A stretch of DNA of 64,000 nucleotides from contig NC_053040.3 in NCBI RefSeq assembly GCF_002575655.3, forward strand, positions 153,141,148-153,205,147. The letters are read 5' to 3'. Within the stretch, counting starts at the first letter, position 1. The number at the start of each line of letters is the position of its first letter. The stretch comes from Aegilops tauschii subsp. strangulata. Its lineage: Eukaryota > Streptophyta > Magnoliopsida > Poales > Poaceae. Shown in pieces: positions 1-11,753 of this stretch. The notes under the pieces were generated by a model. The model saw nothing but the letters and a program-made list of their open reading frames with translations, was not told the DNA's origin and did no database searches. Made by a program: the position numbers and the translations under genes.

Positions 1-138
1 TGTCTCAGTGTCTCCAATATAGTTTTTATCAGCATTCGTGGAGACCAATAGGGATGTCTCACTATCTTGAACCTTATCTGCATTACTTCCTTTACCATTG
101 CATAATGAGGTACTCTTCTCCAATATTTTATCCGCGTT
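1..138 (-). CDS. Exon of repeated-exon gene (partial, runs off window)
   Basis: Read on the minus strand, a pyrimidine-rich tract ends in an AG acceptor at 139-140, followed by an open frame to the window edge in the phase left by the previous exon. The peptide begins NADKILEKST and repeats the motif NADK three times at intervals of about 18 residues. It is hydrophilic and has no domain I recognise. It is taken as the most downstream visible exon of the gene whose other exons lie at 615-977, 1639-1788, 23047-23195 and 23514-23709. The 3' end of the gene lies outside the window. Confidence 0.5.
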
Positions 139-614
139 CTAAAAGAGAAACAAACAAACACATCACAAGTTTACAATGTAGTATATGAAACTCATTTTGG
201 TAAATCAGTTCAGTAGTAAGGTGGACAGGATAACAGCATGAAACAAACATATATCTATGTAGTGTGGTCACTGTATGGTCTATATCATTCTAGTTTATGT
301 TGCCAAATCAAGATAGATACAGTTCGAATCATATCTATTTAAGACAAAGCAGCATAGACAGAATAGAAGTGTGGGAAACTACACAACAATAACAACACTT
401 GTAATGTGCATGGCATGAGGACATAACTGTTTATTCAATTGAAGCTGAAATCAACATAAGTTACAACAACAAACACGTCAAAGAAACAGGTTTAAAACAT
501 ACCTGTTACGCCATTGGAGTTTCAATTGCATCCTTCAAATTTGAAATTAGTTGGTATGAGTAAATACAGTGATGCAAGAGCAAAGTAGTATGAACCATAG
601 CTATGGAACCTGAC

Positions 615-977
615 CTGAGAACAATTCTTCTTTTGCTTTAAGCGTTGACTTGGGGTTTGGAGTGGTGGTCCTCGTGCTTTAGGCACTGCAGTTGCCTTAC
701 TAACTGCTTGTGTTCGGGTGCTCTGTGGTGGAGACGGTGATGTGTCAACTGGAACTGGGTTACTATCTGCTGGGGTTGGGGTTAGAAGGGGTGTAGCTGG
801 TTCTCTGTCCAACTGGGTAGGGGTACAATCTGCATGAGTCTGGGTTATGTGTGGTGGGGCTGGTTCTTGGGCAAGTACAACCGTGGTTCTATCTGCATCG
901 ACATGTAGCACGATCTTTTCTGAAGACCGTGTTTTTACTCCCACAGATACTGCCATCACCCCCTCCAATTGAAATGG
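615..977 (-). CDS. Pro/Thr-rich exon of repeated-exon gene
   Basis: This is a 363-bp exon, exactly 121 codons, entered and left in phase 0. The acceptor is TTTATCAG before CCATTTCAATTG and the donor is CAG|GTCAGG. It opens with the same PF-x-L...KTRSSE block as the exons at 1639 and 23047, then diverges into a low-complexity region rich in Pro, Thr, Ser and Ala (PTPADSNPVPVDTSPSPPQS) and ends in a basic stretch (QRLKQKKNCSQ). It has no known domain. The shared first block shows it arose by duplication of one exon module. The protein function is unknown; a basic, probably disordered, possibly nuclear protein is an inference. Confidence 0.55.
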
Positions 978-1059
978 CTGATAAACAAGAAAAGTAATTG
1001 AATGTACAGACATTGTAAGATAGACAAGTGTAATGGATAGTAGGGAAGAAAACAGGGCA

Positions 1060-2065
1060 TGAAATAATTCACATTTATGTTGTCTAACCAAACAGAATAG
1101 CAGGACATAATTTCACATATATGATGGCTAATTAAACAGGATAGCATGACACAATTTCACATGTATGATGGCTAACTAAACATGATAGAATGACATACTT
1201 CAAAATATGATGACTATGTAAACAGGATGACATGATATAACTATATGATGTGTCTATTAAAGTGGTTGGCATGCCGTAAATCACAAACATGCCGTCGATG
1301 GAAACATGATGGCATGATATAATTCACGGATAGAATGACATAATTCAAAATATGATGATTATGTAAATAGGATGAGATGATATAACTATATTATGTCTTT
1401 AGAAAATGGGTTGGCATGCCATAATTCAGATACATGCTGTCTATGTAAACATCTTGGCATGATATAGTTCAAATATATGATTTATATACTAAGCAAGTGA
1501 CAAGAGGGCAATCGCATATATGATGTGTCAACTAAGGAGATGGCATTCAATATTGTGTATATGATGTAAAAACTAAGCATTGCAATACAACATATGCATG
1601 ATATGAGTAATATAACCCTGCCAAGTTTGAGCATACACCTCAAGGGGATAATAGGACTGGTGATCTGCCTCTGAATCATCCTCTGAAGAGCTATCTGTAA
1701 CCAACAAGATATCTGCTTCAGCCGGTAGCATTGGCTGCTCTGAAGACCTTGTTTTCTCTCCAGATTTCTCCATCACCAATTCAAATGGCTGACGCACAGG
1801 AAGAGCAGTTGAATATACAAACATTGTCGACAAATGCAACGAGAAATACAAAAAAGGATGACATGATATAATTCACATATATGACGCTTGGCTAAACAAC
1901 ATGGCATTGCATAATTCACATATATAATGCCTTGCAACAAGATAGCATTGCATAATTCACATATATAATGTCTTGCAACAAGATGGCATCGCATAATTCA
2001 CATATATGGTAATTAGACACTAAACAGGTGGCATTCACACAAAGCATGTCTAAACTAAGCAAATG
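1060..2065. repeat. Intronic minisatellite-like repeats, about 60-bp units
   Basis: Degenerate units of roughly 55-62 bp built on a core like GACATAATTCACATATATGATG followed by CTAACTAAACA recur through the introns at about 1060-1560 and 1855-2065. They appear again at about 23255-23450 in the intron that flanks the related exon on the far side of the retrotransposon. No open frame explains them. They mark the introns of this locus as products of the same duplications as its exons. Confidence 0.6.
1639..1788 (-). CDS. Repeated 150-bp exon module (copy B)
   Basis: A 150-bp exon of 50 codons, phase 0 at both ends. The acceptor tract is ACTGCTCTTCCTGTGCGTCAG before CCATTTGAATTG, and the donor is GAG|GTGTATG, a good plant 5' splice site. 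The peptide contains KTRSSEQ and an acidic serine run (TDSSSEDDSEADHQS) that could be a casein-kinase-type acidic region, which is inference. It closely matches the exon at 23047-23195. Exons of this symmetric type can be duplicated without shifting the frame. No family is recognised. Confidence 0.6.
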
Positions 2066-2067
2066 AC

Positions 2068-2072
2068 ATAGC
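2068..2072. repeat. Target site duplication (left) of copia element 1
   Basis: ATAGC sits directly before the LTR start TGTTGGAA and is repeated exactly at 22982-22986 after the LTR end CCCCAACA. Confidence 0.95.
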
Positions 2073-3855
2073 TGTTGGAAATATGCCCTAGAGGCAATAA
2101 TAAATTGGTTATTATTATATTTCCTTGTTCATGATAATCGTTTATTATCCATGCTAGAATTGTATTGATAGGAAACTCAAATACATGTGTGGATACATAG
2201 ACAACACCATGTCCCTAGTAAGCCTCTAGTTGACTAGCTCATTGATCAATAGATGGTTACGGTTTCCTGACCATGGACATTGGATGTCGTTGATAACGGG
2301 ATCACATCATTAGGAGAATGATGTGATGGACGAGACCCAATCCTAAGCCTAGCACAAGATCGTGTAGTTCGTTTGCTCAGAGCTTTTCTAATGTCAAGTA
2401 TCAGTTCCTTAGACCATGAGATTGTGCAACTCCCGGATACCGTAGGAATGCTTTGGGTGTACCAAACGTCACAACGTAACTGGGTGGCTATAAAGGTGCA
2501 CTACAGGTATCTCCGAAAGTGTCTGTTGGGTTGGCACGAATCGAGACTGGGATTTGTCACTCCGTGTAAACGGAGAGGTATCTCTGGGCCCACTCGGTAG
2601 GACATCATCATAATGTGCACAATGTGACCAAGGAGTTGATCACGGGATGATGTGAGTTACGGAACGAGTAAAGAGACTTGCCGGTAACGAGATTGAACAA
2701 GGTATAGGGATACCGACGATCGAATCTCGGGCAAGTAACATACCGATGGACAAAGGGAATTGTATACGGGATTGATTGAATCCCCGACATCGTGGTTCAT
2801 CCGATGAGATCATCGTGGAACATGTGGGAGCCAACATGGGTATCCAGATCCCGCTGTTGGTTATTGATCGGAGAACGTCTCGGTCATGTCTGCATGGTTC
2901 CCGAACCCGTAGGGTCTACACACTTAAGGTTCGATGACGCTAGGGTTATAGGGAAAGTATGTACGTGGTTACCGAATGTTGTTCGGAGTCTCGGATGAGA
3001 TCCCGGACGTCACGAGGAGTTCCGGAATGGTCTGGAGGTAAAGATTTATATATGGGAAGTCCTGTTTTGGTCACCGGAAAAGTTTCGGGTGATATCGGTA
3101 ATGTACCGGGACCACCGGGAGGGTCCCGGGGGTCCACCAAGTGGGGCCACCAGCCCCAGAAGGCTGCGTGGGCCAAGTGTGGGAGGGGACCAGCCCCAGG
3201 TGGGCTGGTGCGCCCCCCACCAAGGCCCAAGGCGCATGTGAGTGTGGGAGGGGGCAAACCCTAGGTCTAGATGGGCCTTAAGGCCCACCCTAGTGGCGCC
3301 CCCCCTCTCCTCCCCTTGGCCGCCCCCCTAGATGGGATCTAGGGCTAGCCGCCACCCCTAGGGGTGGGAACCCTAGAGGGGGCGCAGCCCCCTCCCCCCT
3401 ATATATAGTTGAGGTTTGGGGCTGCCCATAGACACGAGAACGTCTCTCTTTCGGCGCAGCCTTACCCCTCTCTCTCCTCCTCCTCCTCTCCCGCGGTGCT
3501 TGGCGAAGCCCTGCGGGATTGCCACGCTCCTCCATCACCACCATGCCGTCGTGCTGCTGCTGGATGGAGTCTTCCCCAACCTCTCCCTCTCTCCTTGCTG
3601 GATCAAGGCGTGGGAGACGTCACCGGGCTGCACGTGTGTTGAACGCGGAGGCACCGTTCTTCGGTGCTTAGATCGGAATCAACCGCGATCTGAATCGCTA
3701 CGAGTACGACTCCTTCATCCGCGTTCTTGCAACGCTTCTGCATCGCGATCTACAAGGGTATGTAGATGCACTCCCCTTCCCTTCGTTGCTAGAATACTCC
3801 ATAGATTGATCTTGGTGATGCGTAGAAAATTTTGAATTTCTGCTACGTTCCCCCA
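2073..3855 (+). repeat. 5' LTR of copia element 1
   Basis: An LTR of about 1.78 kb. It starts with TGTTGGAA and ends in a slightly damaged CCCC..CA (two A residues lost relative to the 3' copy). The stretch from 2930 onward matches 22059-22981 closely. A TATA box (TATATATAG) lies at 3400-3408 in a GC-rich promoter region. Open frames on both strands around 2950-3830 recur in the 3' LTR and are not genes. Confidence 0.9.
3400..3408 (+). promoter_or_regulatory. TATA box of copia 1 5' LTR
   Basis: TATATATAG after a C-rich tract, conserved at 22527-22535 in the 3' LTR. It lies about 450 bp before the LTR end, as expected for the R start of this copia group. Confidence 0.6.
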
Positions 3856-3872
3856 GTGGCATCATGAGCTAG
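3856..3872 (+). promoter_or_regulatory. Primer binding site of copia 1
   Basis: GTGGCATCATGAGCTAG directly follows the LTR. It is a variant of the initiator-Met tRNA complement (TGGTATCAGAGC) used by plant copia elements. The inserted T shows decay. Confidence 0.6.
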
Positions 3873-5164
3873 GTCTATGCGTAGTTTCTATGCACGAGTA
3901 GAACACAAAGTAGTTGTGGGCGTAGATGTTGCCAATTCTTCTTGCCGCTACTAGTCTTATCTTGTTTCGGCGGCATTGTGGGATGAAGCGGCCCGGACCG
4001 ACCTTACACGTACGCTTACGTGAGACAGGTTCCACCGACTGACATGCACTAGTTGCATAAGGTGGCTAGCGGGTGTCTGTCTCTCCCACTTTAGTCGGAA
4101 CGGATTCGATGAAAAGGGTCCTTATGAAGGGTAAATAGAAATTGGCATATCACGTTGTGGTTTTACGTAGGTAAGAAACGTTCTTGCTAGAAACCTATAC
4201 AAGCCACGTAAAAACTTGCAACAACAATTAGAGGACGTCTAACTTGTTTTTGCAGCATGTGCTATGTGATGTGATATGGCCAGAAGATGTGATGAATGAT
4301 ATATGTGATGTATGAGATTGATCATATTCTTGTAATAGGAATCACGACTTGCATGTCGATGAGTATGACAACCGGCAGGAGCCATAGGAGTTGTCTTTAT
4401 TTTTGTATGACCTACGTGTCATTGAATAACGCCATGTAAATTACTTTACTTTATTGCTAAGCGCGTTAGCCATAGAAGTAGAAGCAATCGTTGGCGTGAC
4501 AACTTCATGAAGACACAATGATGGAGATCATGGTGTCATGCCGGTGACAAAGATGATCATGGTGCCCCGAAGATGGAGATCAAAGGAGCAAAATGATATT
4601 GGCCATATCATGTCACTATTTGATTGCATGTGATGTTTATCATGTTATGCATCTTATTTGCTTAGAACGACGGTAGTAAGTAAGATGATCCCTCACTAAA
4701 ATTTCAAGAGACGTGTTCCCCCTAACTGTGCACCGTTGCGAAGGTTCGTTGTTTCGAAGCACCACGTGATGATCGGGTGTGATAGATTCTAACGTTCGAA
4801 TACAACGGGTGTTGACGAGCCTAGCATGTACAGACATGGCCTCGGAACACATGCGAAACACTTAGGTTGACTTGACGATCCTAGCATGTACAGACATGGC
4901 CTCGGAACACAAGAGATCGAAAGGTCGAACATGAGTCGTATAGAAGATACGATCAACATAGAGATGTTCACTGATGATGACTAGTCCGTCTCACGTGATG
5001 ATTGGACACGACCTAGTTTGACTCAGATCATGTATCACTTAGATGACTAGAGGGATGTCTATCTGAGTGGGAGTTCATTCAATAATCAGATGAACTTCAT
5101 TATCATGAACATAGTCAAAAGGTCTTTGCAAATTATGTCATACGCTTTAGTTCTACTGTTTAAG

Positions 5165-7501
5165 ATATGTTCCTAGAGAAAATTTAGTTGAAAGTTGGTA
5201 GTAGCAATTATGCGGACTGGGTCCGTAAACTGAGGAGTGTCCTCATTGCTGCACAGAAGGCTTATGTCCTTAATGCACCGCTCGGTGTGCTGAACCTCAG
5301 CGTCGTCGGTAGATGTTACGAAACATCTAACATACACGTTTTGATGACTACGTGATAGTTCAGTGCGGTTTAGAATTGTGGCACCAAAGACGTTTTTGAA
5401 ACGTCGCAGAACATGTGAGATGTTCCGAAGACTGAAATTGGGATTTCAGACTAGTGCCCACGTCAAGAGGTATGAGACCTCTGACAAGTTTCTTAAGCCT
5501 GCAAACTAAGGGAGAAAAGCTCAATCGTTGAGCATGTGCTCAGATTGTCTGAGTGCCACAATCGCTTGAATCGAGTGGGAGTTAATCTCCCAGATGAGAT
5601 AGTGACAGTTCTCCATAGTCACTGCCACCAAGCTAGTAGAGCTTCGTGATGAACTATAACATATCAGGATAGTTATGATGATCCTTGAGCTATTCGCGAT
5701 GTTTGACACCGCGAGAGTAGAAATCAAGAAGGAGCATCAATTGTTGATGGTTAGTAAAACCACTAGTTTAAGAAGGGCAAGGGCAAAAGGGATACTTCAT
5801 GAAACAGCAAGTCGTTTGCTGCTCTAGTGAAGAATCCCAAGGTTGAACCCAAACCCGAGACTAAGTGCTTCTGTAATGAGAGGAACGGTCACTGAAGCAG
5901 TACCACCCTAGATACTTGGTAGATGAGAAGGCAGGCAAGGTCGACAAAAGTATATTGGATATACGTTATATGAATGTGTACTTTACTAGTACTCCTAGTA
6001 GCACCAGGGTATTAGATACCGGTTCGGTTGCTAAATGTTAGTAACTCGAAATAAAAGCTGCGGAATAAACGGAGACTAGCTAAAGGTGAGATGGCGATAT
6101 GTGTTGGAAGTGTTTCAAGGTTGATGGGATCAAGCATCGCATGCTCCCTCTACCATCGAGATTTGGTGTTTGCGTTGAGCATGATTGGATTATGTTTATC
6201 GCAATACGGTTATTCATTTAAGGAGAATAATGGTTACTCTGTTTATTTGAATAATACCTTCAATGGTCTTGCACCTAAAATGAATCTCGATCGTAGTGAT
6301 ACACATGTTCGTGCCAAAAGATATAAAATAGTAATGATAGTACCACATACTTGTGGCACTGCCATTTGAGTCATATTGGTATAGAACGCATGAAGAAGCT
6401 CCATGTAGATGGATCTTTGGACTCACTCGTTTTTGAAAAGATTGAGACATGCGAACCATGTCTATTGGTATATATATGCATGAAAGAAACTCCATGCAGA
6501 TGGATCGTTTGGACTCACTTGATTTTGAATCACTTGAGACATGCAAATCATACCACATGGGCAAGATGACTGAAAGTCCTCGTTCTCAGTAAGATGGAAC
6601 AAGAGAGCAACTTATTGGAAGTAATACATTTTGATGTATGCAGTCCAATGAGTGCTCAGGCATGCAGTGGATATCGTGATGTTCTTACTTCACAGATGGT
6701 TTGAGTAGATGCTGAGTGTATTTACTTGATGAAACACAAGTCTGAATTATTGAAAGGTTCAAGTAATTTCAGAGTGAAGTTGAAGATCGTCGTGACAAGA
6801 GGATAAAATGTCTGTGATATGATCATAGAGATGAGTATCTGAGTTACGAGTTTGGCACACAATTAAGACATTGTGGAAAGTGTTTCACAATTAATACCGC
6901 CTGGAACACCATAGTGTGATGGTGTGTCCGAACATCATAACTGCACCCTATTGGATATGGTGCATACCATGATGTTTCTTATTGAATTACCACTATCGTT
7001 TATGGGTTAGGCATTAGAGACAATCGCATTCACTTTAAACAGGGCACCACGCAATTCCGTTGAGACGACACCGTTTAGAGAAACCTAAGTTGTCGTTTCT
7101 TAAAAGTTTGGGGCTGCGATGCTTATGTGAAAAAGTTTCAGGCTGATAAGCTCGAACCCAAAGCGGATAAATGCGTCTTCATAGAATACCCAAAACAGTT
7201 GGGTATACCTCCTATTTCAGATCTGGAAGCAAAAGTAATTGCTTCTAGAAACAGGTCCTTTCTCGAGGAAAAGTTTCTCTCGAAAGAATTGAGTGGGAGG
7301 ATGGTGGAGACTTGATAAGGTTATTGAACTGTCACTTCAACTAGTGTGTAGCAGGGCACAGGAAGTTGTTCCTGTGGCACCTACACCAATTGAAGTGGAA
7401 GCTTATGATAGTGATCATGAAACTTTGGATCAAGTCATTACCAAACCTCGTAGGATGACGAGGATGCGTAATACTTCAGAGTAGTGCGTGATCCTGTCTT
7501 G
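5165..7501 (+). pseudogene. Degenerate copia gag-protease-integrase (first part)
   Basis: Nucleotide similarity to the better preserved copia copy at 36786-39180 runs through gag (from about 5165), the zinc-knuckle region near 5865, the protease region near 6010, the GAG-pre-integrase block WHCHLSHIGIERMKKLH near 6355, and integrase up to the gypsy insertion at 7501. Many stop codons and indels interrupt it. The longest surviving pieces are 6091-6369, 7127-7315 and 7293-7484, the last with the Thr/Arg-rich linker that precedes RT in this group. The reading continues at 21424 after the inserted element. No function remains. Confidence 0.8.
7497..7501. repeat. Target site duplication (left) of gypsy element
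   Basis: TCTTG immediately precedes the LTR start TGTGACACC and is repeated exactly at 21424-21428. Confidence 0.95.
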
Positions 7502-8797
7502 TGTGACACCCAAGTTTTTATTTGGATTTTTCAAAAGATTTTATCTGACTTGAGGGGAGTGATTTAACTTTTTCTTCAAGAGAACTCTCCCTCTCATATA
7601 CTTTTCTTTATGGCAAAAGTTTTATTTGGATTCACCCAAGATCTGCCTTTGGTCTTGGAAGTTCTTGCTTTTCATTTGGACTCAAGACAAAATGTTTTTC
7701 ATTTGGGAAAATAACTTTTGAAAATCTTTTTGAATTTTGCACTATGGCTTTTGGAAAGTCCTTTGCCACTTTCAACAATTCCTTCTTGCCATGGCCTTAG
7801 TGCAAATGCTCTCTCCTAACCCTTCCCTCACCTTTGGATCATGTTTTACACCAAATCCAGCAAGTTGAACCTCCCCATGTATCTATTTCCATTCAAATTC
7901 TATTCAAATAAATTTCTGCCTTCTTTTCTAGCACTTGCAGATTTGCAAAGGAACTCCACTTTCTGTCTTGATTTTTGGCCCCAAACCTTTTTCCCCTCCT
8001 AGTCCTTTGAACCCTCAACCTAGAACCATGAAGATCCACTGGTCTTCAGTTCAAAATTTTCAAACTACACTTGCTGCAAGTTTGGACCAGATTTGTCAAA
8101 TTTGGTGAAATTCATTCCAAACCTTCTCCAAAAATTCCAAGTAAAATCAGGCAGCCTCTGGGTGCATTGAGTGGTCATCTCACCAAGTTACAACTCCAGA
8201 AAAATTTATCTCATAGCCAAAACCTTCTGTCGAACACCTGCAGTGCACTGTCTTTGTCAAAGTTCAGAAAGTTCAGAAATTCAGTCAGTGGCTGCTGTCG
8301 TTTTCTTCAGAGGAGGACGTCGATCTCGCCAGTGCCACCGCGTCGCCTTGCTCCTCGTCCCCGCCCCCTTGTTCCTGCACCGCACGAACGCCTGGCGCCT
8401 TGCGGGCGTCAGCGACGAGCAGCAGAAGGTGCGCCGCCCCGTGACCGACGCCGGCGGCGGCTTTGCGGACGCCAGCGGGAGACACGGCGCCGACGACGCC
8501 ACCCAGCGCCGCCCAAACCACCGGAGCTCGCCGCATGGCCTTCCACTCCCCCGAACGCGCTGCCGCTCTCGTCGTGAACCGCAGGGCGCGGAGCACGCTC
8601 TCTGCCGCCGTTGAGCCCGTGCGGTCACCTCACCGTGGACCGACGCCATTACGCCAAGACCGTCTCCATTTAGCTGTAAAACGGCTCCAGTAACCTCCAC
8701 TGATGCTGCCTGGCCGCTCAAACCACCTGCCCATCCACTGCTCCGCCGTAATCGCTCGCCGGAGATTCTCCGTTCACGGCCACCCCGTCGATCTGCC

Positions 8798-8805
8798 TAT
8801 AAATA
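8798..8805 (+). promoter_or_regulatory. TATA box of gypsy 5' LTR
   Basis: TATAAATA followed by AGAGGCCCC, conserved at 18629-18636 in the 3' LTR. Transcription starting some 30 bp downstream would place U3 at about 1.3 kb and leave about 2.8 kb of R-U5, an unusually long leader within the LTR. Confidence 0.6.
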
Positions 8806-9760
8806 GAGGCCCCGAGCTTCAACTCGAGCACCCACCAGCCCTGCACTCCCCCTAGAGCACGCCTAGCCACTGGAAGAGCCCCGAGGAGGTCTCCTTCCTC
8901 GACTCCGGCCGCCGCGACCCGCCACGGGATCCAGCCCGATTCGCCCCCATGTGTGCTCCTCCGCCTCCATTCTCTTGCCAGTAGCTTCACCTTGCATCAC
9001 TTGTTCTGACCCGCGCCTCAATTCGTAGTTTGCAGCCCTCCACCGGAGTTCTCCATCCTCACCCGAGCCGCCGTCCGCCGGAGATAGTGTCGCCGTCGAC
9101 GTGGTGCTCCCCGTTGGACGAGTCCACCACCCACCGACGCGGAAGAAGACGCTGAAGCTCTTGGTACCCTCCGTTTCTCCTAACTCGCCGTGGTTCGACG
9201 CCGGCGTCCACCGCAGTCTTCGGGCGCCGGCGAGCTTTTCAAACCTGACATGTGGACCCCGCGTGTCAGCCTCTGTTCTTTTATTCGTGAACCATTTTCT
9301 GTTGGCGCCTTCGGGCAAAATACGTCTTCTCCTTTGCGCTTGCGCATTCCCAGCCGAAGCGTTTTCTGTTTTCTCAGTTAAAACCCTGGAACTTTTCTGT
9401 TTCATTACAGATAAGTCCCTGGACAGAAACCTTTATAACTTTTTAATAAAAAGGAATTATGAGTTATTCTTTTAGACAATCTTCAAATTTTGTCTAGTTT
9501 TTTATGGGATTTATTTGAAAAATGTTTGGAAAAGTTTCTGTGTATGTGTTGGTTTTCACGTTAGTACCCGTTTCGTGATTGCCGTAGGTTCCGGGAGAGG
9601 TGAAGGGGCCGCAAACTTCGCCGAGCTAGACTCCGACTTCTCTGAACCAGGCAAGCATGTTTTGGACATTTGATATGACAGGTGTTTTGCATGTTCGCGT
9701 GAAAGTTGTGGCATATGAGTGTTGGTAAAAACCTCGTTGCTTGTAAGGCAACGACCCGGT

Positions 9761-10077
9761 TGTTCCAAAGTTGCGATGACCTCTGATGAGAGGTGGCCTA
9801 ATCATGTGGTGACATGAAGGGGCAGTAAGGTGGTACTATTGTAGCATACCAGCCTTGCGTCATCCGACTTTCTTCGACGTTAACGTGGTTGGAGCTACGT
9901 TATCGTTCTTTTCCCGCATGTTCCAAAGTTGCGATGACCTCTGATGAGAGGTGGCCAAATCATGTGGTGACATGAAGGGCAGCAAGGTGGTACTGTTGTA
10001 GCATACCAGCCTTGTGTCATCTGACTTTTCTGACGTTAACATGGTTGGAGCCGTGTTACCGTTCTTTCCCCTTCCGT
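9761..10077. repeat. Two-copy 158-bp tandem duplication inside gypsy LTR
   Basis: Two diverged copies, beginning TGTTCCAAAGTTGCGATGAC at 9761 and 9919, each carry the GGTGACATGAAGGG and GACGTTAAC segments. The same pair is found in the 3' LTR from 19598 and 19756, so the duplication predates this insertion. Confidence 0.85.
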
Positions 10078-10785
10078 GCTACCACATGTCTCATTGCCAG
10101 GATGCGGTTTAGTAAGTTGGTAACCTCTTTCCGTCTACACACCAAACAGAGAGGTCGGGATGATGGTACCTTGGCCCAGGATTAAAGCCAGTCATCCGGT
10201 CAGGGGGCATGGGTGTTTTCGGTTGGGACCGAGAGGGGGGGCACCCCCTTAGAGCGCGCGTATAGAAATTTGATCCCATGCTACGCGAGGTTGTAGCCTC
10301 CCCGTCTCAAGGTTTTTCTTGAACGTTGCCGAGGGTGATCCCTGGCTTCGGATGGTTGAATTGGGTGTGTACTGGTTAGACGTGTTTCTTCCAAAACACC
10401 GTAGACGGAACTAGTCCCCGTGACTACTGAAATCCGTTGGCTGTGGTTAAGTACAAACTCTGCAGAGTCAATTCTTTCCAAATCATCGTATCGATGATCA
10501 AGTAGTGTAAACATTATATCCATATCTATCCGTGTGAAAAACTTGTCCCCGGTGAACAAGCTCAAGTGGTAAATTCAGTTTTGTTGTTATTCCTGTGGAT
10601 GGATTAACTTTATATTTGTCTCATGCTCATGATAAATTATATTCCCGACTATTGTATTATTGAGCTACAATATAAGCCCTTTATGAGACGTCGCGCAGAC
10701 GTCCGACTGTGGCGTGTACTCGTTTCTCACTTTAAATATAAGCCCTTTATGTGGTGTCGCCCCGACGCCCGACTGTGGCATTATC

Positions 10786-11013
10786 ATTCCGCATTTTCCG
10801 CTCGAGGAGTCTTTCAGACACTCGTTTGGCACCTGTATTATTATTCCGCATTTTCCGCTCGAGGAGTCTTTCAGACACTCGTTTGGCACCTGTATTATTA
10901 TTCCGCATTTTCCGCTCGAGGAGTCTTTCAGACACTCGTTTGGCACCTGTATTACTATTCTGCAGTTTCCGCTCGAGGCGTCATTCAGACCCTCGCTTGG
11001 CACCCAGTATTTA
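10786..11013. repeat. 57-bp tandem array (4 copies) in gypsy 5' LTR
   Basis: Four head-to-tail units starting ATTCCGCATTTTCCGCTCGA. Three are nearly identical (10786, 10843, 10900) and the fourth (10957) is diverged. There are no spacers between units, so this is a minisatellite and not a CRISPR-like array. It is conserved at about 20622-20849 in the 3' LTR. Confidence 0.9.
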
Positions 11014-11587
11014 TTATCTCTATGTCTGATCGCACCGGTTAACTTGTTCATATGCTTCATGTTTACATTTGTTATACCTTATGTCCGAACTGTCTTGCGA
11101 GTACTTTCATAGTACTCACCTGGCTTGTTGATTTGGCCAGATGTTGACGAAGGCGATCTCTTGGATGAAGAGTTTGATAGCGCGCCCGACGCCTAGAGGA
11201 GTCCCAGTCAGTCCTGCGCGATCCCGGATATTGGTCACTTGTATTGTATACGCTTCCGCCACCCGCAATAAATCTTCTCGAGCCTCACTCCGACGCTCGA
11301 TGAGTCGTAGTCTTCTGGAATCATATCACTCGCTTCGCGGTGATATTTCCACCACCATCATTATCGTGAGTTAGTAGTTGCCACCCTATCCGCCATTTTG
11401 TTTTAGCGGCGTGCATGTAATAAATTGTTGGGCAGTCTCTGCTCAACCTTGTATTATATTTAGTACTCCTGGTATTTTTCTTCTGTGACCAAGATATTGT
11501 CTATCAGTGAGAAGGAATTCTTCCTCGCTGGTCCGTAAAAGGGATTGGTCTCTCAATAATTATTTTATTGAAAAACCGGTCGTGACA

Positions 11588-11609
11588 AGCTTGGTATCAG
11601 AGCCAGGCT
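11588..11609 (+). promoter_or_regulatory. Primer binding site of gypsy element
   Basis: TTGGTATCAGAGCCAGG follows within a few bases of the LTR end CGTGACA. It matches the complement of the 3' end of initiator-Met tRNA, the usual primer of plant chromoviruses. Confidence 0.85.
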
Positions 11610-11753
11610 GACTGTAGGAAGCCCCTAGGTGCGATCGCTAATCGGTTATTAGCGTCTTTTGTGCTTTTTCAGCATTTTGCAATTGTAGCTATTTTCTGTT
11701 GGTCATCATAAATTTATGACATGACTACTCAGAATTTTTGCCTACTTTTGTAG

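Larger units (their letters stand above)
7502..11587 (+). repeat. 5' LTR of gypsy element
   Basis: The 4,086-bp LTR is paired with 17333-21423. It contains a GC-rich promoter region (8280-9250) with TATAAATA at 8798, a 158-bp tandem duplication from about 9761 and a 57-bp tandem array from 10786. Several long open frames on both strands (for example 8071-8577, 8863-9405 reverse, 10623-11112) are present in both LTRs and are products of GC content and the tandem repeats. Confidence 0.93.

Noticed and set aside
2946..3835. Pro/Gly-rich frames in copia 1 5' LTR
   Set aside because: The same frames occur in the 3' LTR at 22075-22959. GC-rich LTR promoter sequence.
8071..9405. Long open frames on both strands (plus 8071-8577, minus 8281-8721, minus 8863-9405) that look like Arg/Pro-rich proteins
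   Set aside because: They lie inside the gypsy LTR, recur at 17902-19236 in the other LTR, overlap on both strands and reflect GC-rich promoter sequence.
10786..11013. Regular repeat array considered as CRISPR-like
   Set aside because: The units are contiguous without unique spacers and sit in a plant retrotransposon LTR.
10623..11112. Frames with a repeated 19-residue unit on both strands
   Set aside because: The 57-bp period is a multiple of three, so a tandem array stays open in several frames. It is LTR minisatellite, not a repeat protein.
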